Shown here in pieces: positions 58,023 through 64,000 of a stretch of 64,000 nucleotides of DNA. The stretch comes from Defluviicoccus sp. (GTDB lineage: Bacteria > Pseudomonadota > Alphaproteobacteria > Rhodospirillales > Defluviicoccaceae), in NCBI GenBank assembly GCA_029624735.1, contig JARSSM010000014.1, forward strand, positions 40,263 to 104,262. The letters run 5' to 3'. Each line of letters starts with the position of its first letter. Within the stretch, counting starts at the first letter, position 1. The notes below the pieces were generated by a model. It made no database searches. It was given only the letters and a program-made list of their open reading frames with translations, and was not told the origin of the DNA. The translations under genes and the position numbers were made by a program.

Positions 58023-59114
58023 TCAGCGCTCCGGATAGAGGCCGCTGAGACCCGCCTCCGAGGCGGGACAGACGCCGCGCTCGGTGATCAGTCCGGTGAC
58101 GAGCCGCGCCGGCGTGACATCAAACGCGTCGTTGCGTGCCGGCGAGCCGGGCGGCGTCAGCATGACGGCAGCGACCGAGCCGTCGGCGATCCGGCCGCTG
58201 ATCATCGTCACTTCCGTAGCATCGCGTTCCTCGATCGGGATTTCCTTGAGCCCGTCGCGCAAGCCGAAATCGATCGAGGGACCGGGCGCGGCAACATAGA
58301 ACGGCACGTTGTTGTCACGCGCTGCCAGCGCCTTCAGATAGGTGCCGATTTTGTTGCAGACATCGCCCGTGCGCGTCGTCCGGTCGGTGCCGACGATGCA
58401 GAGGTCGACGAGGCCGCGCTGCATCAGATGACCGCCGGCGTTATCGACGATGACCGTATGCGGCACCCCGTGCTGGCCCAGTTCCCAGGCGGTGAGGCTT
58501 GCGCCCTGATTGCGCGGCCGCGTCTCGTCAACCCAGACATGCACGGGAATGCCTGCATCGTGGGCGTGGTAGACCGGCGACAGCGCCGTGCCCCAGTCGA
58601 CGGTGGCGAGCCAGCCGGCGTTGCAGTGGGTGAGCACGTTCAAAGGCCCCTGCCCGCCCTTGCCGGCCCAGGCCTCGCGCAGCACCGCCAGCCCATGCCG
58701 GCCGATGGCGGCATTGGTGGCGACATCCTCCTCGCAGATGGCGGCGGCCCGCTGCCAGGCCGCCGCCGCCCGCGCCGCAACGGGAAGCGGCGTCAGCGTC
58801 GCCATCATCGTCTCGATCGCCCAGCGCAGGTTGACGGCGGTCGGCCGGGTGGCGAGCAGGACCCTTGACGCTTCAGCGAGCGCGGCATCGCTGGCATCGT
58901 CCGCGCAGGCAAGGCAGAGCCCATAGGCTGCAGCGGCGCCGATCAGCGGCGCCCCGCGCACGCGCATCACTTGGATTGCCTCGGCAGCCAGAGCGAGCGT
59001 TTCCAGCCGGACGATGGCGAATGCGTGCGGCAGCAGGGTCTGGTCGATGATTTCGACGGCCCGATTGTCGGCAGCGCGCCAGATCGTCCGGTACGGCCGG
59101 CCGCCGACCTTCAC
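58023..59114 (-). CDS. mtnA: S-methyl-5-thioribose-1-phosphate isomerase
   Basis: Methionine salvage enzyme converting methylthioribose 1-phosphate to methylthioribulose 1-phosphate, 363 aa. Signatures include [30 protein letters not shown] (catalytic Cys), [20 protein letters not shown] and [19 protein letters not shown] with the catalytic Asp. I chose the GTG at 59114, with GAGGA 10 bases upstream overlapping the mtnP stop; this gives a 13-base gap. An ATG at 59165 would overlap mtnP by 38 bases. Confidence 0.92.
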   Translation of the reverse strand: MKVGGRPYRTIWRAADNRAVEIIDQTLLPHAFAIVRLETLALAAEAIQVMRVRGAPLIGAAAAYGLCLACADDASDAALAEASRVLLATRPTAVNLRWAIETMMATLTPLPVAARAAAAWQRAAAICEEDVATNAAIGRHGLAVLREAWAGKGGQGPLNVLTHCNAGWLATVDWGTALSPVYHAHDAGIPVHVWVDETRPRNQGASLTAWELGQHGVPHTVIVDNAGGHLMQRGLVDLCIVGTDRTTRTGDVCNKIGTYLKALAARDNNVPFYVAAPGPSIDFGLRDGLKEIPIEERDATEVTMISGRIADGSVAAVMLTPPGSPARNDAFDVTPARLVTGLITERGVCPASEAGLSGLYPER

Positions 59115-59127
59115 AGCTTTCGCGTCC

Positions 59128-60021
59128 TCACGACTGCCGCGGCAGCACCCGGCCGGCGACGGCATCGAGCTTCGCCACCAGCTCCGGATCGCGCGCGAAT
59201 GGCGCCGTGATCAGTGCCTGACCCAACGCCGTGTGACAGCCCTCCGGACACGCCCCCGCGCGCTGCTTGAGCAGTGGGACCAGCCGCTTAACCAGCTCGC
59301 GCGCCTTCTCCGCGTTGTCCTTCAGCACGCGGATGATCGCCTCGACCGAAACGTGGTCGTGATCGGGATGCCAGCAGTCATAATCGGTGACCATGGCGAC
59401 GGTGGCGTAGCAGAGCTCAGCCTCCCGCGCGAGCCTGGCCTCCGGCATGTTGGTCATGCCGATCACATCGCATCCCCACGCCCGAAAGAGATTGGATTCG
59501 GCAAGCGTCGAGAACTGCGGCCCCTCGATGACCACGTAGGTGCCGCCGCGGACGACCGGAACGCCGACACCATTGGCGGCTTCCTCGATCGCATCGCCCA
59601 AGCGCCGGCAGACCGGATGGCCCAAGCCCACATGCGCCACCATGCCGGGGCCAAAGAAGCTGCGCGGCCGGCCGTGCGTGCGGTCGATGAACTGATCGAC
59701 GATGACAAAGGTGCCGGGCGGCAGCGTCTCCGTCAGCGAGCCGCAGGCCGAGAGTGAGATGACCTCGGTCACGCCGAGGCGCTTGAAGGCATCGATGTTG
59801 GCGCGGCTGTTGAGGTCCGAGGGCGAGAGCGGATGGCCGCGGCCATGCCGGGGCAGGAAGCAGCACTTCTGCTCGTCCACGTAGCCGGTCAGGATCTCAT
59901 CCGACGGCGCTCCCCACGGCGATGCCACAGGCTGCCAGGCAGCGCCGGTGAGGCCATCGATCTCATAGAGGCCGCTGCCGCCGATGATGCCGACCACGGG
60001 CGGCGTTCCGGGCTCGCTCAT
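59128..60021 (-). CDS. mtnP: S-methyl-5'-thioadenosine phosphorylase
   Basis: Cleaves methylthioadenosine, the by-product of polyamine and homoserine-lactone synthesis, to adenine and methylthioribose 1-phosphate. 297 aa beginning [20 protein letters not shown]. Family signatures are [35 protein letters not shown] and [18 protein letters not shown]. The ATG at 60021 has GGAGGAG upstream. The frame remains open upstream through pspF repeats but that part is not mtnP. It starts 13 bases after pspF. Confidence 0.95.
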   Translation of the reverse strand: MSEPGTPPVVGIIGGSGLYEIDGLTGAAWQPVASPWGAPSDEILTGYVDEQKCCFLPRHGRGHPLSPSDLNSRANIDAFKRLGVTEVISLSACGSLTETLPPGTFVIVDQFIDRTHGRPRSFFGPGMVAHVGLGHPVCRRLGDAIEEAANGVGVPVVRGGTYVVIEGPQFSTLAESNLFRAWGCDVIGMTNMPEARLAREAELCYATVAMVTDYDCWHPDHDHVSVEAIIRVLKDNAEKARELVKRLVPLLKQRAGACPEGCHTALGQALITAPFARDPELVAKLDAVAGRVLPRQS

Positions 60022-60034
60022 TCTCTCCTCCCCG

Positions 60035-61186
60035 TCAACCCTCACTGTCGGCGGGGATCCTTCCAGGTTCGCCTCCGCCGTGCAAGCCTGCGGCTTCGGC
60101 CGCAGGAGCTTCGGCCGCAGGGGCTTCGGCCGCTGGGGCTTCGGCCGCTTGGGCTTCCTGGCGCCCCGCACGGCCGCCGATCAGCCCATGCTTGTTCAGG
60201 CGCTGGCGGAACTGGTGATAGGGTAGGCCGAGGGCGTGCGCGGCGACCCGCTGATTGTTGGCGGCCGCGGTCAGCGCGCGGATCAGGAGTTCGCGCTCGA
60301 AGCCGGCAACGGCAGCCGTAAAGCCTTCCGCCGGCCCTTCGGTGGCCGCGGCCGGCAAGACCGCCGACGAATCCGCCGCCGAGCGCTCACGCGTGCGCAC
60401 AGCCGGCCGGTAGGGCGAGGCAAATGGATCGAGCTCAATCGCCTCGATCAGCTGTTCGGGTCGCGGCGCCTGGCAAACCGCCCGTTCGGCGACGTTCTTC
60501 AACTCGCGCACGTTGCCGGGCCAGTCGTAGTCGAGAAGCGTCCGCGCGGCAGCCGGCGCGAAGCCAGGAAACTGCCGCCAGCCGAGCTCGACGGCGATGC
60601 CGCGGCCGAAATGATCAGCGAGCGTCAGGATGTCCTCGCGGCGCGCCCGCAACGGCGGCAGCGTCAGCACCGCAAAGGCCAAGCGATCGAGGAGATCGTG
60701 GCGAAAGCGCCCCGCCTCCGCCGCCGCCCGCAGATCCTCGTTGCTGGCGGCGATGATGCGGACATCGCAGCGCAAGGTGCTCGAACTGCCGAGCCGCTCA
60801 AACTGACCGTACTCGACCACGCGCAGGATCTTCTCCTGCACGCTCAAGGGCGCATTGGCGATCTCGTCCAGGAACAGGCTGCCGCCGTCGGCGCGCTCGA
60901 ACCGGCCCGGACGCCTGCGGACGGCACCGGTAAAGGCGCCGGCCTCGTGGCCGAACAGCTCGCTCTCGACCAGCGTTTCCGGCAGCGCGCCGCAATTGAG
61001 CTTCATCAGCGGCTGTGCCCAGCGGCCGGAAAGATAATGCAGGCGGTCGGCGATCAGCTCCTTGCCGGTGCCGCGCTCGCCGATGACGATCACCGGCCGG
61101 TTGAGAACGGCGACGCGGGAGACCTCCTGCATCATCGTCAGGAACGCCGGCGATTGGCCCACGAGGGGCGGCAAGTCCGTTGGCAT
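60035..61186 (-). CDS. pspF: Phage-shock operon sigma-54 activator PspF
   Basis: Sigma-54-dependent enhancer-binding AAA+ protein, 383 aa, lacking a receiver domain as PspF does. Walker A is GERGTGKE, the sigma-54 contact loop is GAFTGA, Walker B GGSLFLDEI, then DWPGNVRELKNVAERAV. A Fis-type helix-turn-helix lies at about residues 310-340 (ALGLPYHQFRQRLNKHGL). After it comes an unusual Ala/Glu/Pro tail of about 40 residues encoded by a 15-base tandem repeat. It is divergent from pspABC and reads into mtnP-mtnA. Confidence 0.93.
   Translation of the reverse strand: MPTDLPPLVGQSPAFLTMMQEVSRVAVLNRPVIVIGERGTGKELIADRLHYLSGRWAQPLMKLNCGALPETLVESELFGHEAGAFTGAVRRRPGRFERADGGSLFLDEIANAPLSVQEKILRVVEYGQFERLGSSSTLRCDVRIIAASNEDLRAAAEAGRFRHDLLDRLAFAVLTLPPLRARREDILTLADHFGRGIAVELGWRQFPGFAPAAARTLLDYDWPGNVRELKNVAERAVCQAPRPEQLIEAIELDPFASPYRPAVRTRERSAADSSAVLPAAATEGPAEGFTAAVAGFERELLIRALTAAANNQRVAAHALGLPYHQFRQRLNKHGLIGGRAGRQEAQAAEAPAAEAPAAEAPAAEAAGLHGGGEPGRIPADSEG
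60094..60158. repeat. 15-base tandem repeat in the 3' end of pspF
   Basis: Four complete units of CTTCGGCCGCAGGAG type (60094-60108, 60109-60123, 60124-60138, 60139-60153) plus a partial fifth. On the coding strand each unit encodes a five-residue block of the AEAPA kind. Units differ by one to three bases, so the array is not freshly expanded. Confidence 0.85.
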
Positions 61187-61218
61187 GGTGCGCGTCCGTC
61201 AGCGATCCCCGTCACTGC

Positions 61219-61235
61219 TTAACAGAATATGTTAA
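61219..61235. promoter_or_regulatory. Inverted repeat upstream of pspA, candidate PspF enhancer site
   Basis: TTAACA-GAATA-TGTTAA is a perfect inverted repeat 33 bases upstream of the pspF start and about 95-110 bases upstream of the pspA sigma-54 promoter. The distance and symmetry fit an enhancer-binding upstream activating sequence, which would also allow PspF autoregulation. The assignment to PspF is inference. Confidence 0.5.
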
Positions 61236-61329
61236 CTTATGACTATTATCGTCAACCTCCCTGTCGCTTGGGGCGGAGCGTCGCTCAGAACCTCCCTTTA
61301 ATACAGTCACCTAGCGGACTCTCCCCGTC

Positions 61330-61345
61330 TGGCATGATCGATGCA
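61330..61345 (+). promoter_or_regulatory. Sigma-54 promoter of pspABC
   Basis: TGGCAT-GATCG-ATGCA has the invariant GG and GC separated by 10 bases and matches TGGCAC-N5-TTGCA at 9 of 11 defined positions. It lies about 65 bases before the pspA ATG; the start would be near 61356. The presence of pspF next door supports it strongly. Confidence 0.75.
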
Positions 61346-61410
61346 CTCTTGATCGCAGGAACCACGGCCCGGGCGAAAGCGCGCCGGGTGAACACTTGAG
61401 GAGACCCTTG

Positions 61411-62085
61411 ATGGGCATTTTTTCGCGCTTGGCCGACATCGTGAACTCCAACATCAACGCCATCCTCGAAAGCGCCGAGGATCCGCAAAAGATCATCCGT
61501 CTCATCATCCAGGAGATGGAGGAGACGCTGGTCGAGGTGCGCGCGACCGCGGCGCGCGGCATTGCCGAGAAGAAGGACGTCGAGCGCCGGCTGGCGCGGC
61601 TTGCCGAGGCGCAGGCCGAATGGGAGCGCAAGGCGGAAGTCGCCCTGCGCCGCGACCGCGAGGATCTCTCCAAGGCTGCCCTGATCGAGAAGGCGCGGCT
61701 GGGGGAGACGGTGAAGGCGCTGAGCCAGGAGCGCGACGCGCTCACGACCGCACTCGCCCAGGGCGAGGCCGACATCGCCAAGCTCGAAGCGAAACTGCGC
61801 GATGCCAAGACTCGGCAGAAGACGATGGAAGCGCGGCACGAAACGGCGTCCAACCGCTTGAAAGCGCGCAAACAGGTCTACGACAGCCGGGCCGACGACG
61901 CCTTCTCCCGCTTCGAATCGTTCGAGCGGCGGATCGACGAGAAGGAGGGCCAGGCCGAAGCCCTGGAACTCGGCAAGACCCGCACCGTCGCCGAAGAGCT
62001 GGCCGACCTTGAGGCGGATGCCGCCATCGAAGACGAGCTGAAGGCGCTTAAGCAGCGGGTGGCCAAGTCGGGCCAGGGCAGCTGA
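61411..62085 (+). CDS. pspA: Phage shock protein A
   Basis: ESCRT-III-related coiled-coil protein that stabilises damaged inner membrane and restrains PspF, 224 aa. The amphipathic N-terminus MGIFSRLADIVNSNINAILE and EDPQKIIRLIIQEMEETLVE are typical; almost all the rest is coiled coil. GAGGAG lies 7 bases before the ATG at 61411. First gene after the sigma-54 promoter. Confidence 0.97.
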   Translation: MGIFSRLADIVNSNINAILESAEDPQKIIRLIIQEMEETLVEVRATAARGIAEKKDVERRLARLAEAQAEWERKAEVALRRDREDLSKAALIEKARLGETVKALSQERDALTTALAQGEADIAKLEAKLRDAKTRQKTMEARHETASNRLKARKQVYDSRADDAFSRFESFERRIDEKEGQAEALELGKTRTVAEELADLEADAAIEDELKALKQRVAKSGQGS

Positions 62086-62123
62086 GCGACCGCGGGCATC
62101 CGAGCAGAAGGACCTGAACGCCG

Positions 62124-62351
62124 ATGATGGAGTTTCTGCAGACCCCGCTGATCCTGTTCCTCGCGTTCGTGGCGCCGATCTGGATCATCAGCCATTACGT
62201 CACCAAGTGGCGGACGGCCAAGATCCTCTCGGCGGAGGACGAGAAGATGCTGCAGGAACTGTGGGAACTGACGCCACGCCTGGAAAGCCGCATCAACACG
62301 CTGGAGCGCATTCTGGACGCCGAAGCGCCCGACTGGAGGAAGCAGCTATGA
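62124..62351 (+). CDS. pspB: Phage shock protein B
   Basis: Small inner-membrane protein of 75 aa. One N-terminal helix (PLILFLAFVAPIWIISHYVT) is followed by a cytosolic coiled coil with WELTPRLESRINTLERILD. With PspC it senses envelope stress and recruits PspA. Start ATG ATG at 62124; the second ATG is equally possible. The stop overlaps pspC by 4 bases. Confidence 0.93.
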   Translation: MMEFLQTPLILFLAFVAPIWIISHYVTKWRTAKILSAEDEKMLQELWELTPRLESRINTLERILDAEAPDWRKQL

Positions 62352-62773
62352 CCGCCGGCAACAGCGACAGCGGCAACCGGCACACCGACAACAGCCGGCC
62401 GAGCCCGAGCCGGCTCTACCGCAGCCAGCGCTCGAAGATCCTTCTGGGCGTGTGCAGCGGGATCGCCGAGTACTTGGGCGTCGAGCCGTGGATGGTGCGC
62501 GTGTTCACCGTGATTGCCGGCTTCATGTTCGCGCCGCCGACGCTGGCCGGCTATCTCATCCTCGCCTTCGTGTTGCCGAAGGCGCCGCAGGATCTCTACC
62601 GGGATGAGGGCGAGCAGCGGTTCTGGCGCGACATCCGCGTCGATCCGGCGCAGAAGTTCTCCGAGCTGCGCCACCGCTTCCGCGAACTGGAGCGGCAGCT
62701 GCAGCGGATGGAGGCTTACGTCACGTCGAAGAGCTTCCGCCTCAACCGCGAGATCAAGGACCTGGAACGGTAA
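62348..62773 (+). CDS. pspC: Phage shock protein C
   Basis: Inner-membrane protein of 141 aa. The PspC domain is visible as LYRSQRSKILLGVCSGIAEY and LGVEPWMVRVFTVIAGF, followed by a second hydrophobic stretch and a C-terminal coiled coil (FSELRHRFRELERQLQRMEA). ATG at 62348 overlaps the pspB stop (ATGA). Confidence 0.95.
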   Translation: MTAGNSDSGNRHTDNSRPSPSRLYRSQRSKILLGVCSGIAEYLGVEPWMVRVFTVIAGFMFAPPTLAGYLILAFVLPKAPQDLYRDEGEQRFWRDIRVDPAQKFSELRHRFRELERQLQRMEAYVTSKSFRLNREIKDLER

Positions 62774-62847
62774 GGGGGCGCTACGCCCCCCTCCTGCCGG
62801 CGCATCATGACCGTCATGGCCGGTAAACTACGATCGGCCCCCTTGAA

Positions 62848-62938
62848 CGTGGATGCGCGGGTCTCTCGCCCGCGCATGACGGCGGGGAGAAAGACGGGAC
62901 ATGACCGCACACGCCCTCCCTTCCCGTCATGGCCGGCG
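62848..62938. repeat. 91-bp palindrome-bearing intergenic repeat, copy 1
   Basis: Contains ATGCGCGGG-TCTCTCG-CCCGCGCAT, a perfect 9-base stem, then GGGACATGACCGCACACGCC and CCCGTCATGGCCGGCG. It differs from copy 2 (63047-63137) at 5 of 91 positions. It resembles REP-like elements dispersed in alphaproteobacterial genomes. The whole gap 62774-63305 consists of these repeats and related short palindromes, for example CCCCGGACTCGATCCGGG near 62976-62993. Confidence 0.85.
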
Positions 62939-63046
62939 CGCAATGCCGTCTACCCCGTTCACTCGTCATGGCCGTCCCCGGACTCGATCCGGGCATCCGT
63001 CACGGCCATCCACGGTTTCCTGCTGACACCACAACCGGTTGCATGC

Positions 63047-63137
63047 CGTGGATGCGCGGGTCTCTCGCCCGCGCATGACGGTGGGAAGAACAACGGGACA
63101 TGACCGCACACGCCCTTCCTTCCCGTCATGGCCGGCG
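63047..63137. repeat. 91-bp palindrome-bearing intergenic repeat, copy 2
   Basis: Second direct copy, same orientation, starting 199 bases after the start of copy 1. Stem and flanks are conserved and the five differences are outside the stem. It is followed by GGCCGGCGAAGGCCGGCC, another palindromic stretch. Confidence 0.85.
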
Positions 63138-63305
63138 AAGGCCGGCCATCCACGGCTGGCAGCCCCTCAAACTGGATGAGCCGGGAGGCGCGAGCCGCAG
63201 TTCGTGCGCCGGCTCCTCAAATTCCACAGCACCGCATCCTTGCCCCCTAAGCGCGACGCGCGTAACGATGGCCGAACACGACCAGCGCAAGGGGCGGAAG
63301 AACGC

Positions 63306-63821
63306 ATGGCTGCAGGGGACGACACGCCAAGACTGATCAGCCTGTTCTACTCCTATTCGCACAAGGATGAGCGGTATCGCGAGAAGCTGGAAACGCAGCT
63401 CAAGATCCTGCAGCGGCAAGGTGTGATCAACGGTTGGCACGACCGCAAGATCGGCGCCGGCAAGGATTGGGCGTCCGACATCGACGATCATCTGGAATTT
63501 GCAGGGATCATTCTGCTGCTTGTCAGCGACAACTTCCTCGCCTCCGACTACTGCTACGGCAAGGAGATGACCCGCGCGCTTGAACGCCACGAGAACGGCA
63601 GCGCCCGCGTCATCCCGATCATTTTAAGCCACTGCCTGTGGGAGGAGGCTCCATTCGCCAGGCTGCAGGCGCTGCCACGCGACGCGAAGCCGATAACGCG
63701 CTGGAACGATCGTACTGAGGCGTACAAGAGCGTCGCCGTCGGTATCCGCGATGCCGCTCGCGAGTTGCGCGCGGTCGCACACCCTCACCCCACCCCTCTC
63801 CCAGAAGGAGAGGGGGCATGA
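63306..63821 (+). CDS. Short TIR-domain protein, possibly truncated
   Basis: 171 aa, of which about residues 9-155 form one TIR domain: SLFYSYSHKDE at the start, NGWHDRKIGAGKDW, and SDNFLASDYCYGKE with Glu87 in the position of the catalytic NADase glutamate. The last 15 residues (HPHPTPLPEGEGA) are encoded by the common CCCTCTCCC...GGAGAGGGG intergenic repeat, so the original C-terminus may be lost. TIR proteins with a second sensor domain serve in antiphage defence. No Thoeris, CBASS or other partner is visible before the IS element. I chose ATG at 63306; the frame is open to 63204. Confidence 0.75.
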   Translation: MAAGDDTPRLISLFYSYSHKDERYREKLETQLKILQRQGVINGWHDRKIGAGKDWASDIDDHLEFAGIILLLVSDNFLASDYCYGKEMTRALERHENGSARVIPIILSHCLWEEAPFARLQALPRDAKPITRWNDRTEAYKSVAVGIRDAARELRAVAHPHPTPLPEGEGA

Positions 63822-63830
63822 GCAACCGGT

Positions 63831-63868
63831 GACATAGTTGACACTATGGACCGGAGACATGGTTGACA
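63831..63868. mobile_element. Putative IS end with repeated GACATrGTTGACA motif
   Basis: GACATAGTTGACA (63831-63843) and GACATGGTTGACA (63856-63868) are direct repeats 25 bases apart that flank and overlap the transposase stop codon, as at the ends of many IS481-type elements. The element continues beyond the right edge, so its other terminus and target duplication cannot be checked. Confidence 0.5.
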
Positions 63869-63999
63869 GTCTCCTTGTTTTGTTCCGGTTGAGGTTTGCG
63901 GCGGCACGGCCGTGCCGCCGCAAAACGACGCAGTTTTTTGCTTGTTCGGTCGATCAGCCCGAGATCGACGGTGGCGAAGCGGACGATCCAGTCGCCATC
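63844..63999 (-). CDS. IS481-family-type transposase, C-terminal fragment (continues past the right edge)
   Basis: On the minus strand an open frame enters from 64000 and stops at 63844. It reads DGDWIVRFATVDLGLIDRTS, then KKLRRFAAARPCRRKPQPEQ and ends KETVNHVSGP. This ending (LGLIDR...KLRRF...VNHVSG) is familiar from IS481-type DDE transposases of Alphaproteobacteria. Only 51 codons are in the window; the DDE core is not visible. A 24-base perfect palindrome (63898-63921) lies inside the coding region. Confidence 0.65.
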   Translation of the reverse strand, partial: DGDWIVRFATVDLGLIDRTSKKLRRFAAARPCRRKPQPEQNKETVNHVSGP

Positions 64000-64000
64000 C

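Noticed and set aside
60022..60171. N-terminal extension of mtnP with RPKP repeats
   Set aside because: The extension lies in the 3' end of pspF and merely reads the 15-base tandem repeat in another frame. The ATG at 60021 has a strong ribosome-binding site and the homologous N-terminus.
61219..61235. CtrA site at the psp promoter
   Set aside because: The two TTAA half-sites are separated by 9 rather than 7 bases, so it does not fit CtrA. A PspF enhancer is more plausible.
62848..63137. Possible CRISPR array
   Set aside because: There are only two copies of a 91-base repeat, far too long for a CRISPR repeat, and no cas gene is present. They are REP-like intergenic elements.

Overview
The window is high-GC DNA from an alphaproteobacterium, most likely of the Rhodospirillales type. 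The assignment rests on several things: adk lies between secY and rpsM, rpmJ and infA are absent from the spc block, there are two identical tuf genes with the second in a tRNA-Tyr / tRNA-Gly / tuf / tRNA-Trp / secE / nusG string, an argD-argF-hslO block follows an orphan ABC-2 permease, and there is a CtrA-type TTAA-N7-TTAA site. This is inference from gene order and sequence character; no database search was possible.

Positions 1-34.5 kb lie almost entirely on the minus strand and form one long gene-expression supercluster. In transcription order it runs tRNA-Tyr, tRNA-Gly, tuf (copy 2), tRNA-Trp, secE, nusG, rplK, rplA, rplJ, rplL, rpoB, rpoC, then the str block (rpsL, rpsG, fusA, tuf copy 1). 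The S10 block (rpsJ to rpsQ) and spc block (rplN to secY) follow, then adk and the alpha block (rpsM, rpsK, rpoA, rplQ). A DegQ/HtrA-type protease and a partial rarA close the left edge. Strong sigma-70-like promoters are visible before tRNA-Tyr, before rpsL and inside the 3' end of adk. An L10-type leader precedes rplJ, and a leader with two hairpin plus T-run structures precedes rpsL.

Positions 34.5-52.8 kb are mostly on the plus strand. They hold an rlmB-type rRNA methyltransferase, an isoprenylcysteine-methyltransferase-like membrane protein, tRNA-Thr, and a bacterial alpha-2-macroglobulin with an intact thioester motif directly abutting pbpC (periplasmic defence and cell-wall repair). 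Convergent to these are a YjbQ protein, two very small genes and an ArsC-like protein. Next come the ABC-2 permease, argD-argF-hslO, an HPF/cold-shock-domain fusion overlapping pyrF, a GH13 alpha-amylase-family protein and a small helical protein.

Positions 52.8-60 kb mix metabolism and envelope genes: a small secreted protein, a monohaem c-type cytochrome, a bifunctional class II aldolase/short-chain dehydrogenase, aquaporin Z and a PagL-like lipid A deacylase. The deacylase has a CRP/FNR-family site placed exactly as in a class II activated promoter. The methionine-salvage genes mtnP and mtnA follow.

Positions 60-62.8 kb hold the phage-shock system: pspF, divergent from pspA-pspB-pspC, with a sigma-54 promoter and an upstream palindrome between them. 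pspF reads straight into mtnP-mtnA. The right edge (62.8-64 kb) is accessory-like: two 91-bp palindrome-bearing repeats, a short TIR-domain protein whose 3' end runs into a repeat, and the 3' end of an IS481-type transposase.

I see no CRISPR array, prophage, rRNA gene or replication origin. I did not find a gene cluster that I could defend as an entirely new system. The best leads are the regulatory arrangements (psp/mtn, CRP-like/PagL, CtrA/small membrane ORF), the HPF-CSD fusion and the TIR protein at the mobile edge.
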